NCBI GenBank assembly: GCA_030052745.1
Contig: JANBVO010000001.1
Location: 1,240,001 to 1,304,000 of the forward strand
Origin: Pleurostoma richardsiae
Lineage: Eukaryota > Ascomycota > Sordariomycetes > Calosphaeriales > Pleurostomataceae
Length of the DNA stretch: 64,000 nt
Direction of reading: 5' to 3'
Positions 10,205 through 20,718 of the stretch are shown here, piece by piece. The notes beneath the pieces are model-generated. The model did no database searches, was not told the origin of the DNA, and saw only the letters and a program-made list of their open reading frames with translations. The translations under genes and the position numbers were made by a program. Position 1 is the first letter of the stretch; every line of letters starts with the position of its first letter.

Positions 10205-12388
10205 TTAATCAGTTGAGGATTCTGCAGACGTGGCTACCGAGATAGCGGCTCCTGAAGAGCGGTTGCGTCGCCTAGCTTCCTTCACTCGCTGTCGATGTCG
10301 CTGTGCGACGTGGAAATCAATGAGCAATTCAACAAGGCCTTCTGCATCGTCGTGTAATGCCGCAAGCTCTGCTGGACTGCTTGTTATACTCCCACCATCC
10401 GCTCGTGGCTTCCTGTACGCCGCGAAGACGATACCCCGGTTATTAAGGCTCTTCTCACTCGACAATTTGCGCTCAGTCGTCCTACCGCGAGGGGATGTCG
10501 GAGTCTGAGGTCTGGGCGGAGCAAGTATTTTAGTGTCCGGCGCAGAAAATCGGCGCCCGTCCAGGCTATGTCCCGCATGGAATGCACATGCATAGCCTCG
10601 GGCGAACTCGTCTGATTTGGGATCTGCTTGGAGGTATTCGACCCATCCACCGGTCCGCAGGATCTTCTTATGCACGGCTCCAGAAAGGCGGAATGGTGAC
10701 CTGACCTCAGCCAATCCAAACGCTGCAAGTATCCGTCCCGTCATACCCGTCCGTTTGCTGAAGCATGGTGCGGCCGCAGCGTCGTTTTCCAGGCAGCTTC
10801 CAAGATCAGACAGACTATATACAGAGCTGCGCGGTGTCGAACTGGATTGATCCAATGCTGGCGCGGAGGCTGCAGATGCGGGTGAGGTTGGGTATATGGC
10901 TGCGTCGGAGTTGGCCCGGGTGGATTTGATATGGGGAAGGTCACGTTGACGGGTCATGCCTACAGGCCATAAGTTGACAATGTAAAGCAAGTCGAGATCG
11001 TATTTCTTGGCAATACGTGCTGCCTCAAAAGCGGCAACCGCGGCAGGCCGTTTACTAAGGGGCGAGGAGGGAATGATGTGGTCTCCAGCAGCCGACATGA
11101 GGGTGCTCCGACGCGCACTCGGAGGCGGCACAGGCGGCGGTGGAGGTAGTTTCGCCGGCGGAGGCGAGAAGGGGGCGAGTTGTCGCTCAGCAATATCGTC
11201 ATCCGAGAGGGCCAAGAAGTCACCCCAGCGTACTTCCTCGAGAGTCCGATCGGAGCGCTTCCCGCCGGGTGGGCTTACTAGGCACGGATCGCTCAACACC
11301 TTTCGCAGTATCGCTTCCCTGGGAGGCAACTGTGGCGCAAGGACAGATCGTGCTCGCGTCTTCGTGTTGAAGTTATCATCGGTTCGAGGCTCCTCGAAGG
11401 AAGAGTCCCTAATTGGGCTCATCTCTGGAGATGGACCGGGCGTGGGTTGGAACAGGTTCCATGTGGCTGCTTGCGACTGTGAAAGCTTCATCTTGAAGCA
11501 AGGTGACGTAGGGGAGTGATTATCATCCTGGTCTGAGGGCGGAGGGGTCTCAACTCGCGGTGTAGGGTATATCGGTGCTGCCTCTAGGAGAGCCTTGGAC
11601 GTAGGCTGGGGTTGCGCTCGACGACAAGGATCTGGAGCCGCCGAACTCAGTGAGCTATTTCGACTTCTGCGTGCGGGTTTGGCGAGCTGCAGAGGAACCA
11701 GGGGAACCATTCCAGCAAGCGTGGCATCCTGGCGCCTGGCAAGCAGGGACGACGATCGCCTCGGAACCCTGGGGGATGAGACGCTCGAGAGGCTGCTTGG
11801 CAAGCTCGATGTGCTGGTATCCTGTGTATCGCCATAAGAGAAGCGTTTAAGGGATGTAATGGATCCCGAAGGCTCAAGGCTGATTGGAGATTGGATACTG
11901 CTTTGTAGGCTCATATTGTTGATGTCGTGAGCGTCGCCTGAAGATATGAGCTTGGAAGGCTTGGCCCGTATCTGAATATCTGAAGTGGTTGGATTCTGAG
12001 TGGCGCTTCCTACGTTTCCACTGCTCGTATCCTGTGCGTCGCCGAAAGATAGTCGCTCGGGAGGCGTGACGGATCCTGGGGCTGAAGACCTTGGGAACTT
12101 CGGGGTTCGGCCCTTCTTGGCGGATCGAACTGTATCACACACTTCGTTCCTGGCAACCATTCGAGTGGATTTGTTGGGTCGAACAAATGTTGCCTGCGGG
12201 AAAACAGACTTATCGAGATCGAAATGTGAGGGACTGGTGAGTGACGGCGTAGTGCACCTGCTGTTCTCTGGCGAAGCGCGGGCCTTAGCAGAAGATGACG
12301 ACATCTTCTTCTTCAAGAAGAGCTTCTCCAGCCTATCGAGGCCGTTGGCCATAGCGCTGGCCAAAGGAGTGTGATCTGCCGGCGCCAT
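10205..12388 (-). CDS. Conserved fungal protein of unknown function, Ser/Pro-rich
   Basis: An uninterrupted frame of 727 residues starting at the ATG at 12388. I do not recognise a named family. The N-terminal two thirds are low-complexity, rich in Ser, Pro and basic residues, with a poly-Pro stretch near 'LPPPPPVPPPSARR'. Three copies of a GDxxD motif ('SFGDAQDTSS', 'SSGDAHDINN', 'SYGDTQDTST') start at residues 116, 151 and 186, exactly 35 apart. The C-terminal third looks folded, with 'YDLDLLYIVNLWPVG', 'TGRILAAFGL', 'DEFARGYACAFHAGH' and 'RGIVFAAYRKPRADGG', and ends in a basic helix. No signal peptide or membrane segment. The composition suggests a regulatory or scaffold protein with many phosphorylation sites; this is a guess. 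Its upstream region is unusually long (5.8 kb). Confidence 0.75.
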   Translation of the reverse strand: MAPADHTPLASAMANGLDRLEKLFLKKKMSSSSAKARASPENSRCTTPSLTSPSHFDLDKSVFPQATFVRPNKSTRMVARNEVCDTVRSAKKGRTPKFPRSSAPGSVTPPERLSFGDAQDTSSGNVGSATQNPTTSDIQIRAKPSKLISSGDAHDINNMSLQSSIQSPISLEPSGSITSLKRFSYGDTQDTSTSSLPSSLSSVSSPRVPRRSSSLLARRQDATLAGMVPLVPLQLAKPARRSRNSSLSSAAPDPCRRAQPQPTSKALLEAAPIYPTPRVETPPPSDQDDNHSPTSPCFKMKLSQSQAATWNLFQPTPGPSPEMSPIRDSSFEEPRTDDNFNTKTRARSVLAPQLPPREAILRKVLSDPCLVSPPGGKRSDRTLEEVRWGDFLALSDDDIAERQLAPFSPPPAKLPPPPPVPPPSARRSTLMSAAGDHIIPSSPLSKRPAAVAAFEAARIAKKYDLDLLYIVNLWPVGMTRQRDLPHIKSTRANSDAAIYPTSPASAASAPALDQSSSTPRSSVYSLSDLGSCLENDAAAAPCFSKRTGMTGRILAAFGLAEVRSPFRLSGAVHKKILRTGGWVEYLQADPKSDEFARGYACAFHAGHSLDGRRFSAPDTKILAPPRPQTPTSPRGRTTERKLSSEKSLNNRGIVFAAYRKPRADGGSITSSPAELAALHDDAEGLVELLIDFHVAQRHRQRVKEARRRNRSSGAAISVATSAESSTD

Positions 12389-15300
12389 GCTGACACTATT
12401 CTCTGTAATGGCTGCGGTGATCCTTCCGCCCAGGGTTGCTCATATATGCCGGCGTCGATGTGGCTGCGCAGGGCGTTATCGACGGCCAAGTCAGTAAAAG
12501 CCTGTCTGACGAGGGAGAAAGTTGGTTAAGGCGGTCACAAGTTTCGCGTGACAGGGCTGCTCCAAGACCACCTCGCGGCGAACAACGGAGAATATGAGGC
12601 GGGCGCAGCAGAGGTTCGAGGTCGGTGTCTCAGAGAAGTAAGAGAGGGCGGCAGTCTGCTAGAGGCACAGACCACGGGTAGTTAATTCTGGGTAACGAGC
12701 TTCATTTGCGAGCGTCGGACGAGCATCTCACAGAGCCCCTTAGGTGGTGCTCCTTGACACTGCAGGCGAGTCCGGCCACGTCGACGGTGGAAGGAAACTG
12801 AGACGGCAGTGACGGGTGGATGAGAGTGAGCGGGATCGAGTGGGTGCCCGCGGTTGAACGACTGCCGAGATCCCAGCTGTTGTGTGCCCCGAGGTACCTT
12901 CAAACTCGATCGAGTCAACCAGCTAGATTATAATGTACCTACGGACGCGAATCAGAACCAAGTGACTCTTAGACAAGGGCAATGTGGAAAATCACCGACG
13001 CAGCTTGACATATGACTTACACGGATGTTCGATGCAGAAAAGAGAGGCCGTATATGACAGCATATGACAGCATGTACTCGGCAGGGTTCACTCCAGTCGC
13101 GCAAAGGTGTATCTTTACCCGCTCAAGGATGTCGATTCTAGAAGCCTCGACTCTGGCTTGACATACGATAGCGCATAGACGACAGGGAGCGGGAGCGAGA
13201 GCGGCAATGGACCAGATAAGGGGAGCGCGCAACACGACCGCACGGGTATCTCGAGGCAGGCAGACTGAGATCAGGACGAAATGGACCCCCCAATAGAGAC
13301 ACCCGGGAGCAGAGCGCGCGCCGGGGTATTATACTGGGAGCAGGATTGAGGACGCGATCAAGCAGCGATTGGCCGGCGGCTGCAGGGGAGAGACAATGGA
13401 GGAGACATGGACGAAGGAGGCAAGGCGACGGTCAAGCAAGGTAGAGCTAAGCTTGACCGTTCTCGCGAGGCACTCATGCATGTGCTTGCAGGGCCTTCTC
13501 CTCCCTGTTCTCGTCGTGGCTTCCCACTAGGGAGAGGCAGGACAGGAAAGAGAGGGGCAGGAGGGACTGCATCCTGCCCGATACGTCGAGCTCCCCTCGG
13601 CTCTTACCCACAGACGTCAACATTGCTTTTCTGGAGTCGTCGGGGTGCAGTACGGCAAGGTACCTCCCTTCTCGGCCCGCGTTGCTTGGAGGTCCGCGTA
13701 TCCAACATGTACCGCAGGTAGCTCACTCGGAGCGTAGGTCCTGGAAGGCGGGGACGACCAAGGCGGCGCGGGCGGAGACCGGGAAGGTGCGAGGGACGGG
13801 TAGCCAAGTACTCCGTAGCTCAAAGGGAAGGGGAGTGACGATGGGAAAACCTGGGAAAGGGTGGAAGGCGCGGCTGGGGATGTGGATATCATGTGGATAC
13901 GGATGTACTTGGCGTGCCGTACCTTCCCAACCGTAGCGGCACGGCAAGGTACCACCCGTTGATCGATCTCGCCCTTGTCCTCTCTTAGCAGCCACGAGAT
14001 GCATTAGCTCACACAGTCGCACAGTAGAGTACCTACTAGGGTATCTTGCTTGATGTTTTTCACAGCGAGCGAGCGCAGGAGGACACCGTGATCCCACGAC
14101 TCGGCTTCCTCACAACCGAGGATGAATAGACACAAGGGAATATCATCTGTCATCTACCAGCTAAGATTGCATGCAATACAGACTGATAAGGCGCCGCATA
14201 GGCGAGAGAGGTTACCGTTGCAATATCTCTCCCGCACACCGAAACAAGAAGGCTGGCCCCCTCATGCTACCCTGGCAAAGCCGGGGTTCTCACAAGCCAT
14301 TTCTCAACCGCCCCTCAGGCTAGCCGCCCATCTTGAGCACCCATGTCATGCCCTAACAATAAGCGAACGTTTGAGCACAAGACCGAGAGCAGAGCTCGTC
14401 CGTTGCCGACGGCGACAACGAGCGGTCACGGCTATCGCGGAAAGCCTGGTACGCTTGTGGCTGCTCTACTCGTAATCGCGGCAATGGCCGCAATCTCGAA
14501 GACGTAACAGGCGTTTTGCTAGTCGATAATGGATCTATCATGTTGTCCCGTCCTCCACAACGCTCAACGGCGGTCAAGCAAAGCAAATAAGCGGTGGCTC
14601 TAATGCTGGAGCTCGAAACCCCTCCACCTAACGGCCAGGTCATAACCGGGTCCGAGCCGTGTCACCGCCAGCCTCGAGTTGCCGATGCACGGCCGTCACA
14701 CTGAGATCAGACATCAAACATAGAAGATAGCCAGCCAGCCCAGCAGGGGTCGGCTCGATACGCTCGGTCCACTAAACCGTCCGCCAAACCAGCTTACCAG
14801 CCTCTCCCACAAGCAAACTTCTCCTTCAACTGACAAGATGCGTTGTTGGTGGTGGCTATCACAACAACGGGCAGTAGTGGTGACGGCTCAACGGTCCTCC
14901 CTAGCGATAGCGATGTGGTTCGAGGCCTCAACTTCGTCTTACATTGCCTTGCGTCGTTATTTGGCGATATGTCTGGGCACATTCAATCGTCAGTCCATCT
15001 GTGTCACCCGCCAGCTGCACTTCGAATCCGCTGCACGGGAAGTAGCAGATTTCTGACGCGCAAATCTCTGCCATCTTTCGCAGGAAAAGGCACTTGCTGT
15101 GATTGCTCCCTCCCTTCGACGTTCCCACTTCGCTGGCCCAACACTGTGCGAACATCGACGGAGCTCGACCCCAAAGGATCGATCCATTATGTTGATAGAT
15201 CTGATTCCAGCTCGTTGATTGGTCAATGGCAACATGAGTTCGTCCGGAAACGTACAGGGAGGATGCGTCGTGCTCCCCATCCCCCTCATCAGAAGCAAAC

Positions 15301-18221
15301 CGTCCTCTGAACCAACAATTAGGCCTCCATCCAAAAGCCACGCCTTGGCGAGTAACGAACGAAATTCAAAGACGAGAAACGCTTACCCATCTATTAGGAA
15401 CCGTCTGTTTAGAGCGCTCGACGGCCCCAAGCCACTGCGAGGCTAACCCAGCGGATGCGCCAGACGAAGCACCAGCACAATCCTAGCTTGCCTAAGCTTG
15501 ATACGCACACATCTCAGTGGTACTGCAGCCGTTGTCGTGTAGTTGAGGCAGAGCTATCTAGTTCATGCACCATGACATATCACTCGAGCTTGCTCAAACT
15601 CTAAGTCCAAGGTCAGACCCTCGTCGGTATGCGATCGAGCACCGACATGACTCTGGGCGCATCAGGGAGTAGAGGCCACCAGTTGCAAGGTTCCCGGCAA
15701 GCTGCCGACAGCTTCATCGTGCGTCGTCTGGAGCTAGGATCTGTGCACCACGACCCTTTCGGAGACTAGGATCTCACAATGGTCCCGGCTATGTGGTTCT
15801 CTCGTCATTGATCGCCATCTGGCCGATCTTCGCATTGCCTCTCATGTTTGCTCTTGGGTACTCCTCCGCTTAGAATTGCCTGCGGCAGTACGCAGCATTT
15901 CAGGGGCACCCCCTTGGGGCCGTGGGAAAAGCAAAGTTAGGTCCTCTCTCCCCCACATCGTGGGACTGAGACGCCCTCTTTCAGGTGAGACATTCTCAGG
16001 GAACAAGATAACGTACAACAAAACTTCGGTTACACAGTGTTCTTCCTCGTCTTCATCGGACAGGCTCACAAAAGCACGGATGGATTAATCTATCTCGATA
16101 TCTTCCTCTATCACCAATATGAGAGAAGTTCTAGCCGCCACAACTGAGCTACACACTGTCACCCGAAGCATGCGTACACTTATCCTCTCGCGGTTTTAGA
16201 ACCTAGACTTCTGTCCCGATCGACCTCCTCCGCAATTGGGCCGGCCCATTCCCGTCCGGGATCTAAATGGCGGCTCCCCGAAAGTCTTACGCCACCAACG
16301 GACCCTGTCTTCCCCGTATCGGATACGGATGATTAGCAGATAATTAGCCAGGAAGCGAGGGGATCTACGGGCAGTACTACTCTTCCCCGAGATTTAGTGC
16401 ATTGAGACACTGACTGAAATAGCAGGTCTCCTACGGCTTCGTCTTGATTCGCTCGCATCTTTTGTTGTCTGTAAATTAGAAGCCAGACGCCCGTTATTTG
16501 CCACTTGCTGTCTCAGTCGTGGATGGACCGAGGTTTCCAACGTCAAACCAGGCTGAGAAGCAGGTGCCGGTGTTGTTTTACCTCCCACCACACCGGCAGA
16601 GTTTGTGCGATGGGCGCACTTCCCGCCAATCGATGGCTTGATGAAGCGAAAGCACCGGAGCCCCGGGACCAGAAGACAGACGTGAGGTGCCGGCAAGTGT
16701 CTGCACATTTCCAGGCCCTTACGCCGTCGGGGACCAGAAAAGGTGCGGAGAGTTTAAGACGAGCAAAGCGGCAGAATGTCGTCCAAGTATTTCCGGCCGA
16801 AGGTGGGAAGATCTTCCTCCGATCCGTCTCCTCTAGTTGGGACACTTACCCTCCGCTTCCCACCCGAGACAAGTGTCTCAACTATTGTTGCCTAGGCTTA
16901 TTAGCCCGGATGTGCTCCGCCAGTGGAAACCAGAGGAACCGAAGTCTTGATTATCCTGCCGACTCCTTATGCTGTTCGGAGGTTCTTTTTGTCTCGCGGC
17001 TTTCCCCTGTGATTCACATGCTGTTTCTGACGCACCGGATATGCATCAACTGGATTCCCACGCGTCGTGGCTTCACAGGAGGTAACATATTGCCCTTGAT
17101 TTGTCCGTCCAGCGCCCCGGGGAGGGAGGTAAGACCGGCATTGGCACTATGTAGGCTGTCAGGCTCCCACTCGGATCAGATAGATGATCGCTAGGAACCG
17201 CTAGCTTATGACATGTCATGGCTACGGTGTCGTGCATTGGGGAGAAACGTACGTCTACCAGGAAGTTTCCTTGGCTAGCTCGTGGACGAGGTTGTCTGGG
17301 TAGAGACCTTTCAGAAGGCATCAACCTCGCCGTCTGCGTTTCCCTCGTCTAGCAACATCAGGTTACGGCCGTTCCCTTCTTTCGGGGGAGCCTTCCTACT
17401 CCAGTATGGGCAATCCTTCGGCGAAGCAGCATCGCTCAGCTGAGATTGAATGTGTAGCACGCATCCGCGGGCATCTTAATGACAGATCACTTTATCAACA
17501 TGATGTTGTCCACGCTGCAGCTGAGACTATGGCTCTACTACAGCCGCTAGTAAGTAGTAAGACCCGGTTGCTCCGCTTCTATGCTTCCCTTTTGCTGTGC
17601 ATGGTCGATGGATGACAGGTAACCTACCTAAGGTAGGGCAGTGAAGTCTCCCAGCAATGGTGTGACGAAACGTCTCCCTTGCCCAAGAGAGACTGTGTTG
17701 TCGCTATCGGTATCACTCTCACTCGAATGATTTCCTGTTTGTGTCGTGTCTGTTCCCAATCCGGCCCAGAAGGAGCCACACGCCCAGTCTTTCTGAGACA
17801 GTAAGCCAATAGTAGCCACGCGCGAACCACCACTAAAAAAGGCTCCGACCCCCTGCGGCGACCCTGCATACGGCACTAGGTGTGATCTGAGTGATGCTCT
17901 CCCGTACCTTGCTTCACATCACTCAACTACCGGGCGATCAGCATCATGGGCACCAGTCGGAGAAATCAATGGGGAGGAAATAGAGTATGTCGTTGATTCA
18001 GCCTCCTCGTCGATCTGTAAAGCGGCCATGACTGCCACGGCTCGTGGTCTTATATGCCAGACTGCCTGACGGACGGACTCTGCCGCGGACACAGCACAGG
18101 CGAGATCTTGTAGTGCGCTGGGAAGATTAGGAGCTTATTGCTGTGTTGGAGGCCTTCCGCGGCTGTGCTGCTTGCCGTGCTCCTGTCCCTCCTTGTCTAT
18201 CTACCCTGACCGTCCTCAGCT
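12389..18221. other. Long gene-free region (5.8 kb)
   Basis: No reading frame in this stretch has a recognisable domain; the longest (16505-17194 plus, 229 codons) begins at TTG and has a composition unlike a protein. It lies upstream of the orphan gene ending at 10205, so part may be a long 5' leader or promoter. Small structures seen: a 10-bp tandem repeat (ATATGACAGC) at 13052-13071, and an imperfect ACGGCAAGGTACC repeat at about 13653 and 13941. A non-coding RNA cannot be excluded by eye. Confidence 0.5.
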
Positions 18222-19703
18222 TCACAGCTTCGCGCCCTCCGTATCGGGCTCATACTCGCCGAATAGGTGCAGAAACGACGTGTGCACCTCGTCGGTAAGG
18301 TCACTAGCCTGCAGGCTGCGGCCCTTCTTTTTGAAGGCCAGCCTTGAGCACTCCTAGACAAGAGGTAGGAACCAGACAGTCAGCGTAAGCCATCTTCAGC
18401 CGCAAGCAGCGCATCCCACGCCCGGGCAGTAGGAGGTGAGACAGAGACAAAAAGAGGAGGAAAGCAAGGTAAGACAGCGCAGAGGGAAGATAGAGGGAAA
18501 CCGGTCGAACAGCATACAGCTCAAATAAAAAAGAGACTCACCCTCGTAATCGCCGCGCCACCAAACGCCGCCAGCCCAATCATCTCCCCCTCGTCGAGCT
18601 TCCCGCCGTGGTCCCAGATGCCGTCAAGGTACGCCCTCCGCCACGCCAGGAACGTCGCGATCGACCCGGTGAGCGTGTCGCCCTGCCCGCCGCTCCTCTT
18701 CAGCCCGCCCTCTAGGTCGACCACCAGCGTCTCCGTCCGGCCCCCGTTGCTGATGTAGTCCCTGGCGCCCTTCTGCACCACCGTCACGCCCCCCAGCTCC
18801 CGCGCCAGCGCCTCCACCTTGGCCGTCTCCCCGCCCGCCCGCTCCGCCTCCTCGGCCTTGTCCTCGATCCCCAGCGCCTGGCACAGCCGCCCGAACTCGA
18901 CGATGTTGGGCGTCAGCACCGCGAGCGGGTACCCGCGCACCAGGCCCGGGTCCTTCTGCACGAGCTGCAGTGCGTCCGCGTCCAGCACGAAGGGCATCTC
19001 GGCCTCGCGAGCCGCGGTGATGACGCGCGATACCGTCGCGTGCATGAGCGGGTCGCGGCCGAGCCCCGGGCCGACGACCAGCACGTGCAGCCGCGGCAGC
19101 ATGTCGATGATGCGCGAGGATATGGCGGCCGGGTCGGTCTCGGTGCGGGAAGCGCCGGCGGGGTCCTCTTCGGAGCCGGGCAGGGAGGCAGTCGGGGATG
19201 GAGACTGGCGCATCAGGGGGTGCACCATGAGGTTTGGGGAGTAGGACTTGATAACGGTTGCGGCGGCTGGAGTGCAGATGACATGGGACTGTAAGGTACG
19301 AAGAGAGTTTGTTAGCACTTCGTCAGATTAGGCGAGGTGGACGAGATAGCAGAAAGGAAGATTGTAGACAGAGACGTAGATGCGCAGCAAGGCAACGTAT
19401 CCAGAGCACTACCGGACTCACCATGTCACATCCCAGTCTCGCACTCGACATGGCGGAGAAGTACGGCGCCCCAGTGTAGTCCTCACTACCACCGATGACG
19501 GCGATGCGGCCCAATTGACCTATACTCAACCCGTCCGCATTAGCCGCATGCGTTTACACGGTTCCGTAGTTGCTGAGGAAGAGATCGTGGGCACCTTTGT
19601 GGAATTTCTCGAGCATGGGTGGTACCATCTGCCGCGCGCGGGCGAGAATCTCTTTCGTGGCAGCGGACATCTCGGGCGCTTGGGTGACGGACTCTGATGG
19701 CAT
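18222..19703 (-). CDS. ATP-dependent (S)-NAD(P)H-hydrate dehydratase
   Basis: Repairs damaged NADH and NADPH hydrates using ATP (CARKD / YjeF C-terminal family, ribokinase-like fold). Exon model complement(join(18222..18353,18542..19288,19422..19519,19595..19703)), about 361 residues; starting at the inner ATG (19670, MSAATKE) gives 350, the usual fungal form. The extra N-terminus could add a targeting sequence. Family marks: 'KFHKG' joined across intron 1 to '[18 protein letters not shown]', then '[10 protein letters not shown]' after intron 2, '[10 protein letters not shown]', '[11 protein letters not shown]', 'VVQKGARD' and the ATP/catalytic '[12 protein letters not shown]'. The last exon encodes '[13 protein letters not shown]', the conserved end, which proves the final splice. 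All introns have GT-AG ends. Expected in cytosol and/or mitochondria. Confidence 0.93.
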
Positions 19704-20060
19704 GTCTGTCGCGGGCCGGAATTCGGAATGTGGCGGCACAGCTCTGCTTCGTGGATTGTAGCGAAGAGGATAACTATTATTTGGGGTTGATGGAATGAGG
19801 AGGGGTTGCACTGCTAAGAGCTGCTCGCGAGCCCTAAAAAGCGGTCAATTGCCAATAAATAAGGTCAAGAATCTGGGTACGTATTACAACAGCGGCGTCA
19901 AGAAGAAAAGTGAACAATGGTAGGCCTGCTCGTGGTGATGTAGGTGGGCGGATATGAAAGGTTGGTGAAGTCGTCCCTTACCAAGCTCGATATCTGTTCA
20001 TGATGTCACTGCCCGCGGTGGTGTGTAGTGGAGCAACCTCGGGGCTTGTCACTCAAGACG

Positions 20061-20345
20061 TGTACAAAGGACCCTACCAAAAGGACTTTGTCACGGTTTC
20101 CGATAAATCGGGTAATATACAATGTAGATTTTAGCTTATAAACGGACTTTAATATAGAACCTCTCCTCTATAGATTCTAAAGACTTACGGGCTATAGTTT
20201 ATCTGTATAGTAGGTCTTCTAGCTCAACCTCCTTAAAGTGATAGTAGGAAGTACTGTATAGTGGACTGTGTTTACTACTGTATCGTTTGGTCTACCTAAC
20301 TCTCGGAAGCGGTGAGGGAGTTCTTTTGGTAGGGTCCCCCGTACA
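20061..20345. mobile_element. Short non-autonomous element with 43-bp terminal inverted repeats (MITE-like)
   Basis: The left end (20061-20103) and the reverse complement of the right end (20303-20345) share TGTAC, then GGACCCTACCAAAAG without mismatch, then ACT, TCAC and TTCCGA in register; the differences are mostly transitions. The 285-bp body is AT-rich with no coding frame. A TA inside the GTAC at both outer edges could be a Tc1/mariner-type target duplication, giving termini that begin C...GGACCC. AT enrichment and transition bias fit repeat-induced point mutation. I do not know a named family. Confidence 0.65.
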
Positions 20346-20446
20346 GTAGGTCTTCTAGTTCAACCTCCCTGAAGTAATAGTGGGAGGTACTCTATAGTGA
20401 ACTGGGTTTTCTACTACGCCGTTTGGTTTAACTCTCGGAAGCGATG
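20205..20446. repeat. Imperfect direct repeat, 136-bp period, overlapping the element
   Basis: GTATAGTAGGTCTTCTAG at 20205 returns as GTACAGTAGGTCTTCTAG at 20341. Similarity continues through 'CTCAACCTCC' / 'TTCAACCTCC' to 'ACTCTCGGAAGCG' about 100 bp later. The second copy stops near 20446, before the outer part of the inverted repeat. Most differences are transitions. It looks like a second, truncated copy of the right half of the element, joined directly to the first. Confidence 0.7.
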
Positions 20447-20718
20447 ACCATGTCTCGTGTGCAAAGGCCAGTGGTAGCGAACAAATGGAATCGAGTGCTT
20501 ATTGAGTCTTCGGCTCTATTTTACAATGGATCGACTGGAGTGTTGCCCTCTGCTCAACCTCCAGCCCTTCCGCAGTCCCCAGCACCCGATGGGAAACGGT
20601 CCACTCCCCTCTACTTAGAAACAGCCAACTGCGAGGTATACACAGACATTTTCCCCTCCGACGCATTGTCTCCGATTTTGCTCCTCTGACGATGGTCTCC
20701 CCTACTTAAATGCACCCT

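Larger units (their letters stand above)
19704..20718. other. Intergenic region with a transposon-like element
   Basis: About 1 kb between the NAD(P)HX dehydratase (5' side) and ATP1 (3' side). It is clearly more AT-rich at 20090-20440 than its surroundings and carries the inverted-repeat element and direct repeat listed separately. No gene. Confidence 0.6.

Noticed and set aside
16505-17194. 229-codon open frame on the plus strand in the long spacer
   Set aside because: It starts at TTG, is rich in Arg, Ser and Cys, shows no domain and overlaps other open frames on the opposite strand. I read it as chance.
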